DNA from: Streptomyces aidingensis
GTDB lineage: Bacteria > Actinomycetota > Actinomycetes > Streptomycetales > Streptomycetaceae
DNA length: 64,000 nucleotides
NCBI RefSeq assembly: GCF_900112355.1
Contig: NZ_FOLM01000011.1
Coordinates: 166,787 to 230,786, forward strand
Direction of reading: 5' to 3'
Program-made: the position numbers and the translations under genes
The notes under the pieces: model-generated
Told to the model about the DNA's origin: nothing
The model's input: the letters and a program-made list of their open reading frames with translations, nothing else
Databases searched by the model: none
Shown here: one piece after another, positions 51,508-60,494 of the stretch
Numbering within the stretch: the stretch's first letter is position 1
Layout of the letters: each line of letters begins with the position of its first letter

Positions 51508-53000
51508 GCAGCGACAGCGCACGCCACCTTGGTGCGGGCGACCAGGCGGCGGCCGAGGGCGCGGCGCCCGCCGGAAACCGGCAGCCCTCGCCGTTCGCCG
51601 GCCTCGGCGAGAAGTTCGACAGTTCCCTGGCCCGCGGCGTCTCCAACATCACCCGCCGCGCCCTCGGGCCGTACCAGACGGCCATCGTGCGCATCGGCTT
51701 CGCCTTCGTCTGGCTGGCCTTCATGCTGCGCGAGTTCCCCCACCGGCACGTGCTCTACGGCCCGGACAGCCCCTGGGGGCACGACCTGGCCGTGCGGCTG
51801 CTGAACGACAACCATGCCTTCACCGTGCTGTTCTGGTCGGACGACCGGGCCTTCTTCGAGCTGGTCTATCTCCTCGGCATCGCGGTCTGTGTGGCGCTGC
51901 TGCTGGGCTGGCGCACCCGCCTGATGACGGTGCTCTTCATGATCACCGTGCTGTCGCTGCAGAACCGCAGCGTCTTCATGGGCGACGGCGGTGACAACGT
52001 CGTCCATCTGATGGCCCTCTACCTGGTGCTCAGCCGGTGCAGCCAGGTCTGGTCGCTGGACGCCCGCCGGGCCCGCCGGGCCGCCGAGCGCGGGGTGCCC
52101 GCCACCCGCGATCCGGCCGGCGTGCTGCTCTGGGCGCTGTGCGGCCTGGTGCTGGCCCTGGCGCAGCTCACCGGCTTCGCCACCACGCTGGCGCTGTTCG
52201 ACGAGCACGGCCCCATCCTGTCCTTCTGGGAATTCCCCGGACTGGGCTGGGGCGGCATCTTCTGGGGCCTGTGGCTGATCTACGGCGGATGGTGGGCGGT
52301 GCGCCGCTTCGCGCCCGGTGAGCCGCGCCTGGTCGGCGAGATGATCGCCAACATCATCCACAACGCCGGTCTGCTGGTGATCATGGTGCAGGTCTGCATC
52401 ATCTACTCGGCCGCCGGCTGGTACAAGATCCAGGGCTCGCGCTGGCAGGACGGCACGGCCGTGCACTACCCGCTCAACCTGGACTACTTCACGCCCTGGC
52501 CGGACCTCACCGAACAGCTCGGCAACGTCGGCATGCTGGTGATGGTGCTCACCTACGGCACCGTCTTCGTCCAGGTCGCCTTCCCGTTCGCGCTGCTGAA
52601 CCGCAAGGCCAAGAACATCCTGCTGTTTCTGATGATCGGCGAGCACATCGGCATCGCCCTGCTGCTGGGCCTGCCGTTCTTCTCGCTGGCCATGATCGCC
52701 ATGGACAGCGTCTTCCTGCCGACCGTCTTCCTGGTGTGGCTGGGCCGGCAGGCCGGCTCCCCGGTGCGGCGCCTGCTCGGCCGCCGGGGCGCCGAACCCG
52801 GGACCGCGCCGGCGGCCGGAGCGGCACCGGCCAAGGGCGTCACCGGCGCCGAGGCCCCCGTGCCGCCGCAGGCCGCTCCCGCCGCCGCGCAGCAGGGCGA
52901 GCCGCGCATCCCGGCCCAGGCGTCCGCCGAGGACGGCAAGGGCTCCGGCTCCGGCGGTGAGCCCGACGACCGGCGTCCCGCCTGGGCCGACCGCGGATGA
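51504..53000 (+). CDS. HTTM-domain multi-span membrane protein
   Basis: A 498-residue protein with a horizontally transferred transmembrane (HTTM) domain, as in vitamin K-dependent carboxylases and relatives. At least eight spans are visible; IYSAAGWYKIQGSRWQDGTA and VHYPLNLDYFTPWPD fit the family. The C-terminal 80 residues are Pro/Ala/Gly-rich. No carboxylase active-site part is attached, so the activity is unknown. It is translationally coupled to the DUF5819 gene and to the methyltransferase gene downstream. Confidence 0.85.
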   Translation: MSSDSARHLGAGDQAAAEGAAPAGNRQPSPFAGLGEKFDSSLARGVSNITRRALGPYQTAIVRIGFAFVWLAFMLREFPHRHVLYGPDSPWGHDLAVRLLNDNHAFTVLFWSDDRAFFELVYLLGIAVCVALLLGWRTRLMTVLFMITVLSLQNRSVFMGDGGDNVVHLMALYLVLSRCSQVWSLDARRARRAAERGVPATRDPAGVLLWALCGLVLALAQLTGFATTLALFDEHGPILSFWEFPGLGWGGIFWGLWLIYGGWWAVRRFAPGEPRLVGEMIANIIHNAGLLVIMVQVCIIYSAAGWYKIQGSRWQDGTAVHYPLNLDYFTPWPDLTEQLGNVGMLVMVLTYGTVFVQVAFPFALLNRKAKNILLFLMIGEHIGIALLLGLPFFSLAMIAMDSVFLPTVFLVWLGRQAGSPVRRLLGRRGAEPGTAPAAGAAPAKGVTGAEAPVPPQAAPAAAQQGEPRIPAQASAEDGKGSGSGGEPDDRRPAWADRG

Positions 53001-53755
53001 CCGAGGCACCGCGCCGCTGGCGTGAGCTGGCCGGGCCGGCCGGTGGGGAGCCGGGCGGGAAGACCGTGCTGCTGGACGGCTTCCATGCGCTCAAGCACGC
53101 GCTGCGGTTCGGTGCCGACGTACCGCTGGCCCTGGCCGGCGACAAACCGGCCGCCCTCGCACTGGCCCGGGAGCTGGCCCCGGACCTTGCCGGGCGGCTG
53201 GAGACCCTGCTCACCCCGGTGGCCCCGGAGGTGCTCGCCACTCTGGTGCCGCGTCCGCATCCCACCGGCGTGGCGGCGCTCGCCGTGCCGGAGCCCCGCC
53301 CGGTGCCCGGGCGCCCCCGCCCGGCCCCGCTGGTGGTGCTGGACAACCCCCGCCATCTGGGGAACATCGGCGCGGTGATCCGGCTGGCCGCGGGCTGCGG
53401 CGCGGCCGGCGTGCTCACCACCGGCACCGCCGACCCCTGGCATCCGAACGTCATCCGGGCCGCCGCCGGACTGCACTGGGCGATCGCCGTGCACCGGCGC
53501 CCGGCGGACCGGCTTCCCGACGGCCCGCTCTACGCCCTGGACCCGGACGGCACCGACCTGCGGGACCTCGCCCTCCCTCCGGACGCCCTGCTGGCCTTCG
53601 GCTCCGAACGCCGGGGCCTGTCGGAGGAGCTGCGGGCCCGCGCCGACCGGCTCGTCGCCCTCCCCATGCGGCCCGGCGTCTCCAGCTACAACCTGGCCAC
53701 CAGCGCCGCCATGACCCTCTACCACTGGCTGGCCGGCCGGCCGCCCGGCCGGTGA
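52997..53755 (+). CDS. TrmH/SpoU-family RNA methyltransferase
   Basis: A 252-residue SPOUT enzyme that would methylate a ribose 2'-OH in rRNA or tRNA. Motif 1 is NPRHLGNIGAVIR, motif 2 is AFGSERRGLS, and motif 3 is MRPGVSSYNLATSAAM, forming the trefoil-knot SAM site. The target is not known. The ATGA overlap with the HTTM gene shows one operon. Confidence 0.92.
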   Translation: MTEAPRRWRELAGPAGGEPGGKTVLLDGFHALKHALRFGADVPLALAGDKPAALALARELAPDLAGRLETLLTPVAPEVLATLVPRPHPTGVAALAVPEPRPVPGRPRPAPLVVLDNPRHLGNIGAVIRLAAGCGAAGVLTTGTADPWHPNVIRAAAGLHWAIAVHRRPADRLPDGPLYALDPDGTDLRDLALPPDALLAFGSERRGLSEELRARADRLVALPMRPGVSSYNLATSAAMTLYHWLAGRPPGR

Positions 53756-53758
53756 CGC

Positions 53759-55531
53759 TCAGGCCGGGCGGCGGATCTCCACAAAGCGGAAGCGGTCCGC
53801 CACAAAGGCGGCGTCCGTGTAGGCGGCGTTGGCGGCCGGATTGCCGCCGGAGCCGTGCAGATCGGAGAAGGCCGCGGTCTGGTTGACATACACCCCGCCG
53901 GTCAGGTTCAGCGACAGATGGGCGCACTCCGCCAGACACGCCTCCACCAGCTGCCGCTCCACCTCCGGCGAGGTGGTGTACCCGCCGACCGTCATCGCGC
54001 CCTGCTCGGCGATGGTGCGCCGCAGCAGCGCGACCGCGTGCTCCGCGGAGTCCACCGCCACCGCGAACGCCACCGGCCCGAAGCACTCCCGGTGATACGC
54101 CTCCTCCGCCTCGGGCGCCGCCGCGTCCAGCTTCAGCAGGACCGGGGTGCGCACCGTGGCGCCGGGAAACTCCGGGTGCGCCACCGCCCGTGAGGCCAGC
54201 GCCACCTCGCCCAGCGCGGGCGCGCCCGCCACCCGCTCCAGCACCCCGGGACCGACCACCGCCCCCAGCAGGGCGCCGGCCCGGGCGTCGTCCGCCAGCA
54301 GCTTCCGCATGGCCGCGGCCAGATCCGCCACCACCTCCTCATAGGACTTGGGGCCCGCGTCGGTGGTGATGCCGCCGCGCGGAATCAGCAGATTCTGTGG
54401 CGTGGTGCACATCTGCCCGCTGTAGAGCGAGAGCGAGAACGCCAGATTGGCCAGCATGCCCTGGTAGTCACCGGTGGAGTCGATGACCACCGTGTTGACC
54501 CCGGACTTCTCGGTGTACACCCGGGCCTGCACGGCATGCCGCTCCAGCCACTCGCCGAACGCCGAGGAGCCGGTGTAGTCGATGATCCGCACCTCGGGGC
54601 GGAGCGCCAGCTCCTTGGCCAGGCCCTCGCCGGGCAGCTCGGCCGCCAGCGCCACCAGATTCGGGTCGAACCCCGCCTCGGCCAGGGTCTCGCGGGCCGC
54701 CGCCACGGTCAGCGCCAGCGGCAGCACCGCCCGCGGATGCGGCTTGACCAGCACCGGATTGCCGGTGGCCAGGGAGGCGAAGAGACCCGGATAGCCGTTC
54801 CAGGTGGGGAAGGTGTTGCAGCCGATCAGCAGCGCGATGCCGCGCGGCACCGGCACGAACTCCTTGTGCAGCTCCAGCGCGCCGCGCCGGCCCTGCGGCT
54901 TGGACCACCCGGCCCGGGCGGGCAGCCTGGTCTGCTCGGCGAAGGCGCAGGCCACCGCCTCCAGCCCGCGGTCCTGGGCATGCGGCCCGCCGGCCTGCAC
55001 CGCCATGCCGAAAGCCTGACCGGTGGTGTGCATCACGGCATGCGCGATCTCCATCGTCCGCTCGTTCAGCCGGGCCAGGATCTCCAGGCAGACCAGCGCC
55101 CGCACGGCCGGGCCGGCCGCCCGCCACCCGGCCGACGCGGCCCGCATGGCGGGCAGCAGCACCTCCGGATCGGGATGCGGATAGCCGATCTCCAGCGCGA
55201 AGCCGTACGGCGACTCCTCGCCGCCCGGCCAGCCGTCCGTGCCCGGCTGATCGGCCAGGGCCCGGAACCGCCCGCCGCGCAGCGACTCGAACGCCGCCCG
55301 GCCGCGCGCCGCGCCGTCCTCGCCGTACGCCTTGGGGGATTCCGGGTAGGCCGACCAGTAGGCGCGGCTGCGCACCGCCGCCACCGCGTCGTCCAGCGTC
55401 TGCCGGTGGCGCTCCGCCAGCGTCTCCGCGGTCAGCCCGGCCCCTGTCCGGGCCTTCCCCGCGGCGCCCGCTGCGCTCTCCTGTGCGGTCTCGTCTGCGG
55501 TGTTCACGGCGGTGTTCACGGCGGTGTTCAT
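53759..55531 (-). CDS. paaN: Phenylacetate degradation protein PaaN (aldehyde dehydrogenase-like)
   Basis: A 590-residue aldehyde-dehydrogenase-family protein of the PaaN type. The Rossmann part includes GIALLIGCNTFPTWNGYPGL and VKPHPRAVLPL; the nucleophile Cys is in SGQMCTTPQN and a downstream Glu in HRECFGPVAF. PaaN is linked to ring opening in the phenylacetate route. The start ATG 55531 has GAGGAGA upstream; the N-terminal NTAVNTAVNTADETA repeat is low-complexity. It ends three bases beyond the methyltransferase gene and is divergent from the TetR gene. Confidence 0.92.
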   Translation of the reverse strand: MNTAVNTAVNTADETAQESAAGAAGKARTGAGLTAETLAERHRQTLDDAVAAVRSRAYWSAYPESPKAYGEDGAARGRAAFESLRGGRFRALADQPGTDGWPGGEESPYGFALEIGYPHPDPEVLLPAMRAASAGWRAAGPAVRALVCLEILARLNERTMEIAHAVMHTTGQAFGMAVQAGGPHAQDRGLEAVACAFAEQTRLPARAGWSKPQGRRGALELHKEFVPVPRGIALLIGCNTFPTWNGYPGLFASLATGNPVLVKPHPRAVLPLALTVAAARETLAEAGFDPNLVALAAELPGEGLAKELALRPEVRIIDYTGSSAFGEWLERHAVQARVYTEKSGVNTVVIDSTGDYQGMLANLAFSLSLYSGQMCTTPQNLLIPRGGITTDAGPKSYEEVVADLAAAMRKLLADDARAGALLGAVVGPGVLERVAGAPALGEVALASRAVAHPEFPGATVRTPVLLKLDAAAPEAEEAYHRECFGPVAFAVAVDSAEHAVALLRRTIAEQGAMTVGGYTTSPEVERQLVEACLAECAHLSLNLTGGVYVNQTAAFSDLHGSGGNPAANAAYTDAAFVADRFRFVEIRRPA

Positions 55532-55628
55532 GGACGGGCGTCTCCTCGTCGGGTCGATGCCTTCTCCGCGGCCGGAGCGGACCGCACCGGACGGACTGGA
55601 AAGACCGGGCAACGTGATCGATACTGCT

Positions 55629-55642
55629 ACCGAACGATCGGT
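55629..55642. promoter_or_regulatory. PaaR-type operator between paaN and paaR
   Basis: ACCG-AA-CG-AT-CGGT on the plus strand, the same 14-bp core as upstream of paaA. It lies in the 173-bp divergent gap of paaN and the TetR gene, so it could control both, including autoregulation. Confidence 0.8.
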
Positions 55643-55704
55643 CGGGGCAAGAGGGCCTGACGGCCCCTGTGGAAAACTCCACCCGTCCGGAATGATGACG
55701 CCCG

Positions 55705-56337
55705 ATGACCATGGCAGCAGACAATCGCCCGGCGAACGCGGTCCCCCGAACGGCGAACCGCGACCCGTACACGCCGCAGACCCTCCTCGAAGTCGCCGTG
55801 GAGGTCTTCAACGAGCGCGGCTACGACGGCACCTCCATGGAGCACCTGTCCCGTGCCGCGGGCATCTCCAAGTCGTCGATATACCACCATGTGCGCAGCA
55901 AGGAGGAGCTGCTGCGCCGGGCCGTCAGCCATGCCCTGGACGGCCTGTTCGCCGTGCTGGACGAGCCGGCCGCCCGGCACGGCCGGGCCGTCGACCGGCT
56001 GGAGCACGTCACCCGCCGCACCACCCTGACGCTGATCGAGCGCCTGCCCTATGTGACTCTGCTGCTGCGGGTGCGCGGCAACACCGGCACCGAGCGCTGG
56101 GCCCTGGAACGCCGCCGCGAGTTCGACCACCGCGTCGCCGAGCTGCTCAGACAGGCCGTGTCCGAGGGCGATCTGCGCGCCGATGTGGATGTCCGGCTGG
56201 CCACCCGGCTGCTGTTCGGCATGATCAATTCCATTGCGGAGTGGTACCGCCCGGGCCGCGGCGACGCCGCCTCCGCCCAGGAGATCACCGAGGCCGTGGT
56301 CACCACCGCGTTCGGCGGGCTACGGCTCCGGCAGTAG
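55705..56337 (+). CDS. paaR: TetR-family regulator, PaaR-like
   Basis: A 210-residue repressor-type protein. The helix-turn-helix is at about residues 35-70 (DGTSMEHLSRAAGISKSSIY, then HHVRSKEELLRRAV). The C-terminal ligand-binding domain is helical. Its place divergent from paaN, with the ACCG-N6-CGGT operator between, fits PaaR, which releases DNA on binding phenylacetyl-CoA. That ligand is inferred from the family. ATG 55705 or 55711 is the start. The end overlaps the Lrp gene by 18 bases. Confidence 0.85.
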   Translation: MTMAADNRPANAVPRTANRDPYTPQTLLEVAVEVFNERGYDGTSMEHLSRAAGISKSSIYHHVRSKEELLRRAVSHALDGLFAVLDEPAARHGRAVDRLEHVTRRTTLTLIERLPYVTLLLRVRGNTGTERWALERRREFDHRVAELLRQAVSEGDLRADVDVRLATRLLFGMINSIAEWYRPGRGDAASAQEITEAVVTTAFGGLRLRQ

Positions 56338-56808
56338 ATCCGTCTCCTCGAACACCAGCAGGGTGCGGGTGCTGATCACCTCCGGGATCGCCTGGAGCCG
56401 GGTCAGCACCAGCTCGCGCAGCGCCCGGTTGTCCGCCGTGTGGACCAGCAGCAGCACATCGAAATCGCCGCTCACCAGGGCGATGTGCGCGGCGCCCGGC
56501 AGCTGTTCCAGCTTGGCCCGCACCGTGCGCCAGGAATCCTGGACGATCTTGAGCGTGATGTACGCCGAGGCCCCCTGGCCGGCCTTCTCATGGTTTATCC
56601 GCGCGGCGAAGCCGCGTATCACCCCCGTCTCCACCAGCCGGTTGATCCGTGCGTAGGCGTTCGCCCGGGAGATGTGCACCTGCTCGGCTATCGCCCGTAC
56701 CGACGCCCGGCCGTCCGCCTGGAGCAATCGCACAATCGTTCTGTCAATGGGATCGAGCGGCCTGATCGGCCGATCGGCCCCGTTCGGAGCCATCTGGTCG
56801 TCCGGCAT
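56320..56808 (-). CDS. Lrp/AsnC-family regulator, BkdR-like
   Basis: A 162-residue protein: N-terminal HTH (DRTIVRLLQADGRASVRAIA, then SRANAYARINRLVETGVI) and a C-terminal RAM effector domain (HIALVSGDFDVLLLVHT). Divergent from a 2-oxo-acid dehydrogenase operon, it resembles BkdR, which senses branched-chain amino acids. The start 56808 has GGGGAGGG 8 bases upstream; an ATG at 56835 has a poorer site. The gap to the dehydrogenase genes also contains the third PaaR-like site. Confidence 0.88.
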   Translation of the reverse strand: MPDDQMAPNGADRPIRPLDPIDRTIVRLLQADGRASVRAIAEQVHISRANAYARINRLVETGVIRGFAARINHEKAGQGASAYITLKIVQDSWRTVRAKLEQLPGAAHIALVSGDFDVLLLVHTADNRALRELVLTRLQAIPEVISTRTLLVFEETDLLPEP

Positions 56809-56909
56809 GCGCTGCGCCCTCCCCTCCGTGGACATCCTGCCTGCCGGGCAGGCGCTCCGGAACCACCCGTCCACAGGACATCCACAGGCGTAGCCAAAAT
56901 GCGTCATCA

Positions 56910-56923
56910 ACCGAACAATCGGT
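56910..56923. promoter_or_regulatory. PaaR-like operator upstream of the 2-oxo-acid dehydrogenase operon
   Basis: ACCG-AA-CA-AT-CGGT, one base different (G to A) from the core found at the two paa promoters. It lies 53-66 bases upstream of the E1-alpha start in the gap shared with the Lrp gene. If bound, it would add this operon to the paa regulon. Confidence 0.6.
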
Positions 56924-56975
56924 AGGGAGCGCCGCACCCACCGGCGCCGCACCCGCACGCAGCCTCGACCAGGAG

Positions 56976-58151
56976 GTGCCCGCCATGACGGTGCTGGAGC
57001 ACACCGGCTACCGCCCCGCCCCGCCCCCCGGCTGGCAGCCGCGCACCGACCCCGCGCCGCTGCTGCCCGAGCCCGAGCCCTACCGGCTGCTGGGCACCGG
57101 CGCCGAGCCCGCCACCCCCGGCCTGTGGCGTGAGCTCTACCGCCGGCTGGTGCTCGGCCGCCGCTACAACGAGCAGGCCACCGCACTCACCCGGCAGGGG
57201 CGGCTGGCCGTCTACCCCTCCTCCGCCGGTCAGGAGGCGTGCCAGACCGCCGCCGCCCTGGCCCTGCGCCCGGACGACTGGCTCTTCCCCAGCTACCGCG
57301 ACACCCTGGCGGTGGTCGCCCGCGGCGTCGATCCGGTGCAGGCGCTCAGCCTGCTGCGCGGCGACCGGCACAGCGGCTACGACCCGCACCGGCACCGCGT
57401 CGCACCCCTGTGCACCCCGCTGGCCACCCAGCTTCCGCACGCCGTCGGCCTGGCCCACGCCGCCCGGCTGTGCGGGGACGAGGTGGCCGCGCTGGCCCTG
57501 GTCGGCGACGGCGGCACCTCCGAGGGGGACTTCCACGAGGCGCTCAACTTCGCCGCGGTCTGGCAGGCCCCGGTGGTGTTCCTGGTGCAGAACAACGGCT
57601 TCGCCATCTCCGTCCCGCTCGCCAAGCAGACCGCCGCGCCCAGCATCGCCCACAAGGCGGTGGGATACGGCATGCCCGGCCGCCTGGTCGACGGCAACGA
57701 CGCCCCCGCCGTCCACCAGGTCCTGACCGAGGCCCTGGACCGGGCCCGCTCCGGCGGCGGCCCCGCTCTGATCGAGGCCCTCACCTACCGCCTCGACGCC
57801 CATACCAACGCCGACGACGCCTCCCGCTACCGCGACGAGGAGGAGGTCGCCGCCTGGCGCGGCCATGATCCGCTCCGTCTCCTGGAGGAGGAACTCCGCC
57901 GGCGCGGCGAACTCACCGACGAACTCGTCGCCGAGGCCCGTACCGCCGCCGAGTCCTTCGCCGCCGGCCTCCGCGAGCGGATGCACGCCGATCCCCGGCC
58001 CGACGCGGCATCCCTCTTCGACCATGTCTACGCCGAACCCACCGCGCAGCTCCGCGCCCAGCACAGCCGCCTGCGGGCGGAACTCGCCGCCGAGGCGGAA
58101 GCCGCGTCCGCCCCGGGCGGCGGCACCGGCCCGGGGAGGGATGCCGCATGA
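56976..58151 (+). CDS. bkdA: 2-oxo-acid dehydrogenase E1 component, alpha subunit
   Basis: A 391-residue thiamine-diphosphate enzyme subunit that decarboxylates 2-oxo acids. The diphosphate-binding motif is GDGGTSEGDFHEALNFAAVW with the metal ligand NN in VQNNGFAIS; the loop around YRLDAHTNADDASRYRDEEE resembles the regulated Ser/Arg loop. It starts with AGGAGG before ATG 56976. It is the first gene of E1a-E1b-E2 with tight overlaps. Branched-chain or phenylpyruvate-type substrates are both plausible; the call as bkdA rests on context and on the nearby Lrp regulator. Confidence 0.85.
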   Translation: MPAMTVLEHTGYRPAPPPGWQPRTDPAPLLPEPEPYRLLGTGAEPATPGLWRELYRRLVLGRRYNEQATALTRQGRLAVYPSSAGQEACQTAAALALRPDDWLFPSYRDTLAVVARGVDPVQALSLLRGDRHSGYDPHRHRVAPLCTPLATQLPHAVGLAHAARLCGDEVAALALVGDGGTSEGDFHEALNFAAVWQAPVVFLVQNNGFAISVPLAKQTAAPSIAHKAVGYGMPGRLVDGNDAPAVHQVLTEALDRARSGGGPALIEALTYRLDAHTNADDASRYRDEEEVAAWRGHDPLRLLEEELRRRGELTDELVAEARTAAESFAAGLRERMHADPRPDAASLFDHVYAEPTAQLRAQHSRLRAELAAEAEAASAPGGGTGPGRDAA

Positions 58152-59224
58152 CCGCCGCCCCGGCCTCCCGCACCTCCCCGGACGCGCCCGCCCCGGCCGG
58201 CACCCGCCCGGTCACCATGGCCCAGGCCCTCAACCGCGCCCTGCGCGACGCCCTCGCCGCCGACCCCGCCGTGCACATCCTCGGCGAGGACGTCGGCACC
58301 CTCGGCGGCGTCTTCCGCATCACCGACGGCCTGGCCGCCGAATTCGGCGACCGGCGCTGCACCGACACCCCGCTCGCCGAGGCAGGCATTCTCGGCACCG
58401 CCGTCGGCATGGCCATGTACGGACTCCGCCCGGTGGTCGAGATGCAGTTCGACGCCTTCGCCTACCCCGCCTTCGAGCAGCTCGTCTCGCATGTCTCCCG
58501 GATGCGCAACCGCACCTCCGGCGCACTTCCGCTGCCGCTGACCGTGCGCATCCCCTACGGCGGCGGCATCGGCGGAGTGGAACACCACAGCGACTCCTCC
58601 GAGGCCTACTACATGGCCACCCCCGGCCTGCACGTGGTCACCCCGGCCACCGTGGCCGACGCCTACGGCCTGCTGCGCCGGGCCATCGCCTCCGACGACC
58701 CGGTCGTCTTCCTGGAACCCAAGCGGCTCTACTGGTCCAAGGCCCCGCTCGACCTGGACCAGCCCCCGGCCGCCCTGCCCTTCGGCCGCGCCGCCGTCCC
58801 CCGCACCGGCACCAGCGCCACCCTCATCACCTACGGCCCCTCCCTGCCGGTCTGCCTGGAAGCGGCCGAGGCCGCCCGCGCCACCGAGGGCTGGGAGCTG
58901 GAGGTCATCGACCTGCGCACCCTCGTCCCGTTCGACGACGACACCGTCTGCGACTCGGTCCGCCGCACCGGCCGGGCCGTCGTGGTCCACGAGGCCACCG
59001 GCTTCGCCGGCCCCGGCGCCGAGATCGCCGCCCGGGTCACCGAAGGCTGCTTCCACTATCTGCAAGCCCCGGTGCTGCGCGTCACCGGCTTCGACATCCC
59101 CTATCCCCCGCCCATGCTGGAGGGGCACCATCTCCCCGGCGTGGACCGCATCCTGGACGCCGTGGCCCGCCTGCAATGGGAAGCCGACTGGATCCCGGGA
59201 ACGGAAGGCCGCCCCCATGCCTGA
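58148..59224 (+). CDS. bkdB: 2-oxo-acid dehydrogenase E1 component, beta subunit
   Basis: A 358-residue subunit that pairs with E1-alpha to form the thiamine-diphosphate site. The family signature EDVGTLGGVFRITDGLAAEF and the IPYGGGIGGVEHHSDSSEAY loop, with LEPKRLYW and the DLRTLVPFDDDTV region, are all present. ATGA overlap with bkdA and an 8-base overlap with the E2 gene show a coupled operon. Confidence 0.92.
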   Translation: MTAAPASRTSPDAPAPAGTRPVTMAQALNRALRDALAADPAVHILGEDVGTLGGVFRITDGLAAEFGDRRCTDTPLAEAGILGTAVGMAMYGLRPVVEMQFDAFAYPAFEQLVSHVSRMRNRTSGALPLPLTVRIPYGGGIGGVEHHSDSSEAYYMATPGLHVVTPATVADAYGLLRRAIASDDPVVFLEPKRLYWSKAPLDLDQPPAALPFGRAAVPRTGTSATLITYGPSLPVCLEAAEAARATEGWELEVIDLRTLVPFDDDTVCDSVRRTGRAVVVHEATGFAGPGAEIAARVTEGCFHYLQAPVLRVTGFDIPYPPPMLEGHHLPGVDRILDAVARLQWEADWIPGTEGRPHA

Positions 59225-60494
59225 AGTCCGCGAATTCCGCCTCCCCGACCTCGGCGAGGGCCTCACCGAAGCCGAAATCGTCCGCTGGCTGGTCGCCGTC
59301 GGTGACATCGTCACGGTCGACCAGCCCGTGCTGGAAGTCGAGACCGCCAAGGCCCAGGTCGAAGTCCCCTGCCCCTACGCGGGCGTGGTCACCTCCCGCC
59401 ACGGTGAGGAGGGCCAGCAGATCCCCGTCGGCACCCCCCTGATCACCATCGCCTCCGCCCCCGTCCCCGACGGCGCGCCCGGCTCCTCGGGCTCCTCGGG
59501 CACCTCGGGCAACGTTCTGGTCGGATACGGCACCGCCGCGACCGCGGCCCCCGCCGTCCGCCGCCGCCGGACCCCGCCCCTGACCGGCACCGTGCCCCTG
59601 ACCTCCGGCCGGCCCGCCCCCGCCGCCGGCCCGACCGCGGTGATCTCTCCGCTGGTCCGCCGCCTCGCCCGGGAACGCGGTATCGACCTGCACACCCTGC
59701 GCGGCTCCGGCCCCGGCGGACTGATCCTCCGCGCCGACCTCGACCGGGCGACCCGCCCCGAGCCCGGCCCCGAGCCCGCCGCCGCCACCCGCATCCCGCT
59801 GCGCGGCACCGCCGGCGCCGCGGCCGCCAAGCTCACCCGCAGCCGGGCCGAAATCCCCGACGCCACCTGCTGGGTGGACGCCGACGCCACCGAACTGCTC
59901 GCGGCGCGCCAGGCCCTGGGCGAACCCCGGATCTCCCTGCTCGCCCTGCTGGCCCGCATCTGCATCGCGGCTCTTGCCACCCACCCCCGGCTCAACGCCT
60001 CGGTCGACACCGCGGCGCGGGAGATCGTCGTCCACCCCGACATTCACCTGTCCCTCGCCACCCAGACCGACCGCGGCCTGCTGGTGCCCGTCGTCCGCAA
60101 CGCCGGAACCCGCACCCTCCAGCAACTGCACGACGAGATCGGCCGCCTCACCGAAGCCGCCCGCACCGGCCGCCTCACCCCCGCCGACCTCACCGGAGGC
60201 ACCTTCACCCTGAACAACTACGGAGTCTTCGGCGTGGACGGCTCCACGCCGATCATCAACCACCCCGAGGCCGCCATGCTCGGCGTCGGCCGCATCGCCG
60301 AGAAGCCCTGGGCACATCAGGGCCGGCTCGCCCTGCGCCAGGTGGTCCAGCTCTCCCTCACCTTCGACCACCGGGTGTGCGACGGCGGCACGGCCGGGGG
60401 CTTCCTCCGCGAGGTGGCCGACACCATCGAATCCCCTGCCCGCCTCCTCCGCCATCTCCGGCCCGCGGCCATCTCCGGCGCGCACCATCCCTAA
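59217..60494 (+). CDS. bkdC: 2-oxo-acid dehydrogenase E2, dihydrolipoyl acyltransferase
   Basis: A 425-residue acyltransferase core. The lipoyl domain has the modified Lys45 in VETAKAQVEV. The peripheral-subunit-binding domain is around SPLVRRLARERGIDLHTLRG. The catalytic domain ends with LTFDHRVCDGGTAGGFL, with the His and Asp of the acyltransferase. It would transfer branched-chain or arylacetyl groups to CoA. The end overlaps the convergent LysR gene by 4 bases. No E3 gene is in the window. Confidence 0.93.
   Translation: MPEVREFRLPDLGEGLTEAEIVRWLVAVGDIVTVDQPVLEVETAKAQVEVPCPYAGVVTSRHGEEGQQIPVGTPLITIASAPVPDGAPGSSGSSGTSGNVLVGYGTAATAAPAVRRRRTPPLTGTVPLTSGRPAPAAGPTAVISPLVRRLARERGIDLHTLRGSGPGGLILRADLDRATRPEPGPEPAAATRIPLRGTAGAAAAKLTRSRAEIPDATCWVDADATELLAARQALGEPRISLLALLARICIAALATHPRLNASVDTAAREIVVHPDIHLSLATQTDRGLLVPVVRNAGTRTLQQLHDEIGRLTEAARTGRLTPADLTGGTFTLNNYGVFGVDGSTPIINHPEAAMLGVGRIAEKPWAHQGRLALRQVVQLSLTFDHRVCDGGTAGGFLREVADTIESPARLLRHLRPAAISGAHHP

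Noticed and set aside
56868..56888. DnaA-box cluster upstream of the Lrp gene
   Set aside because: The two GTCCACAGG/ATCCACAGG copies are relaxed matches only, and no symmetric pair is formed.
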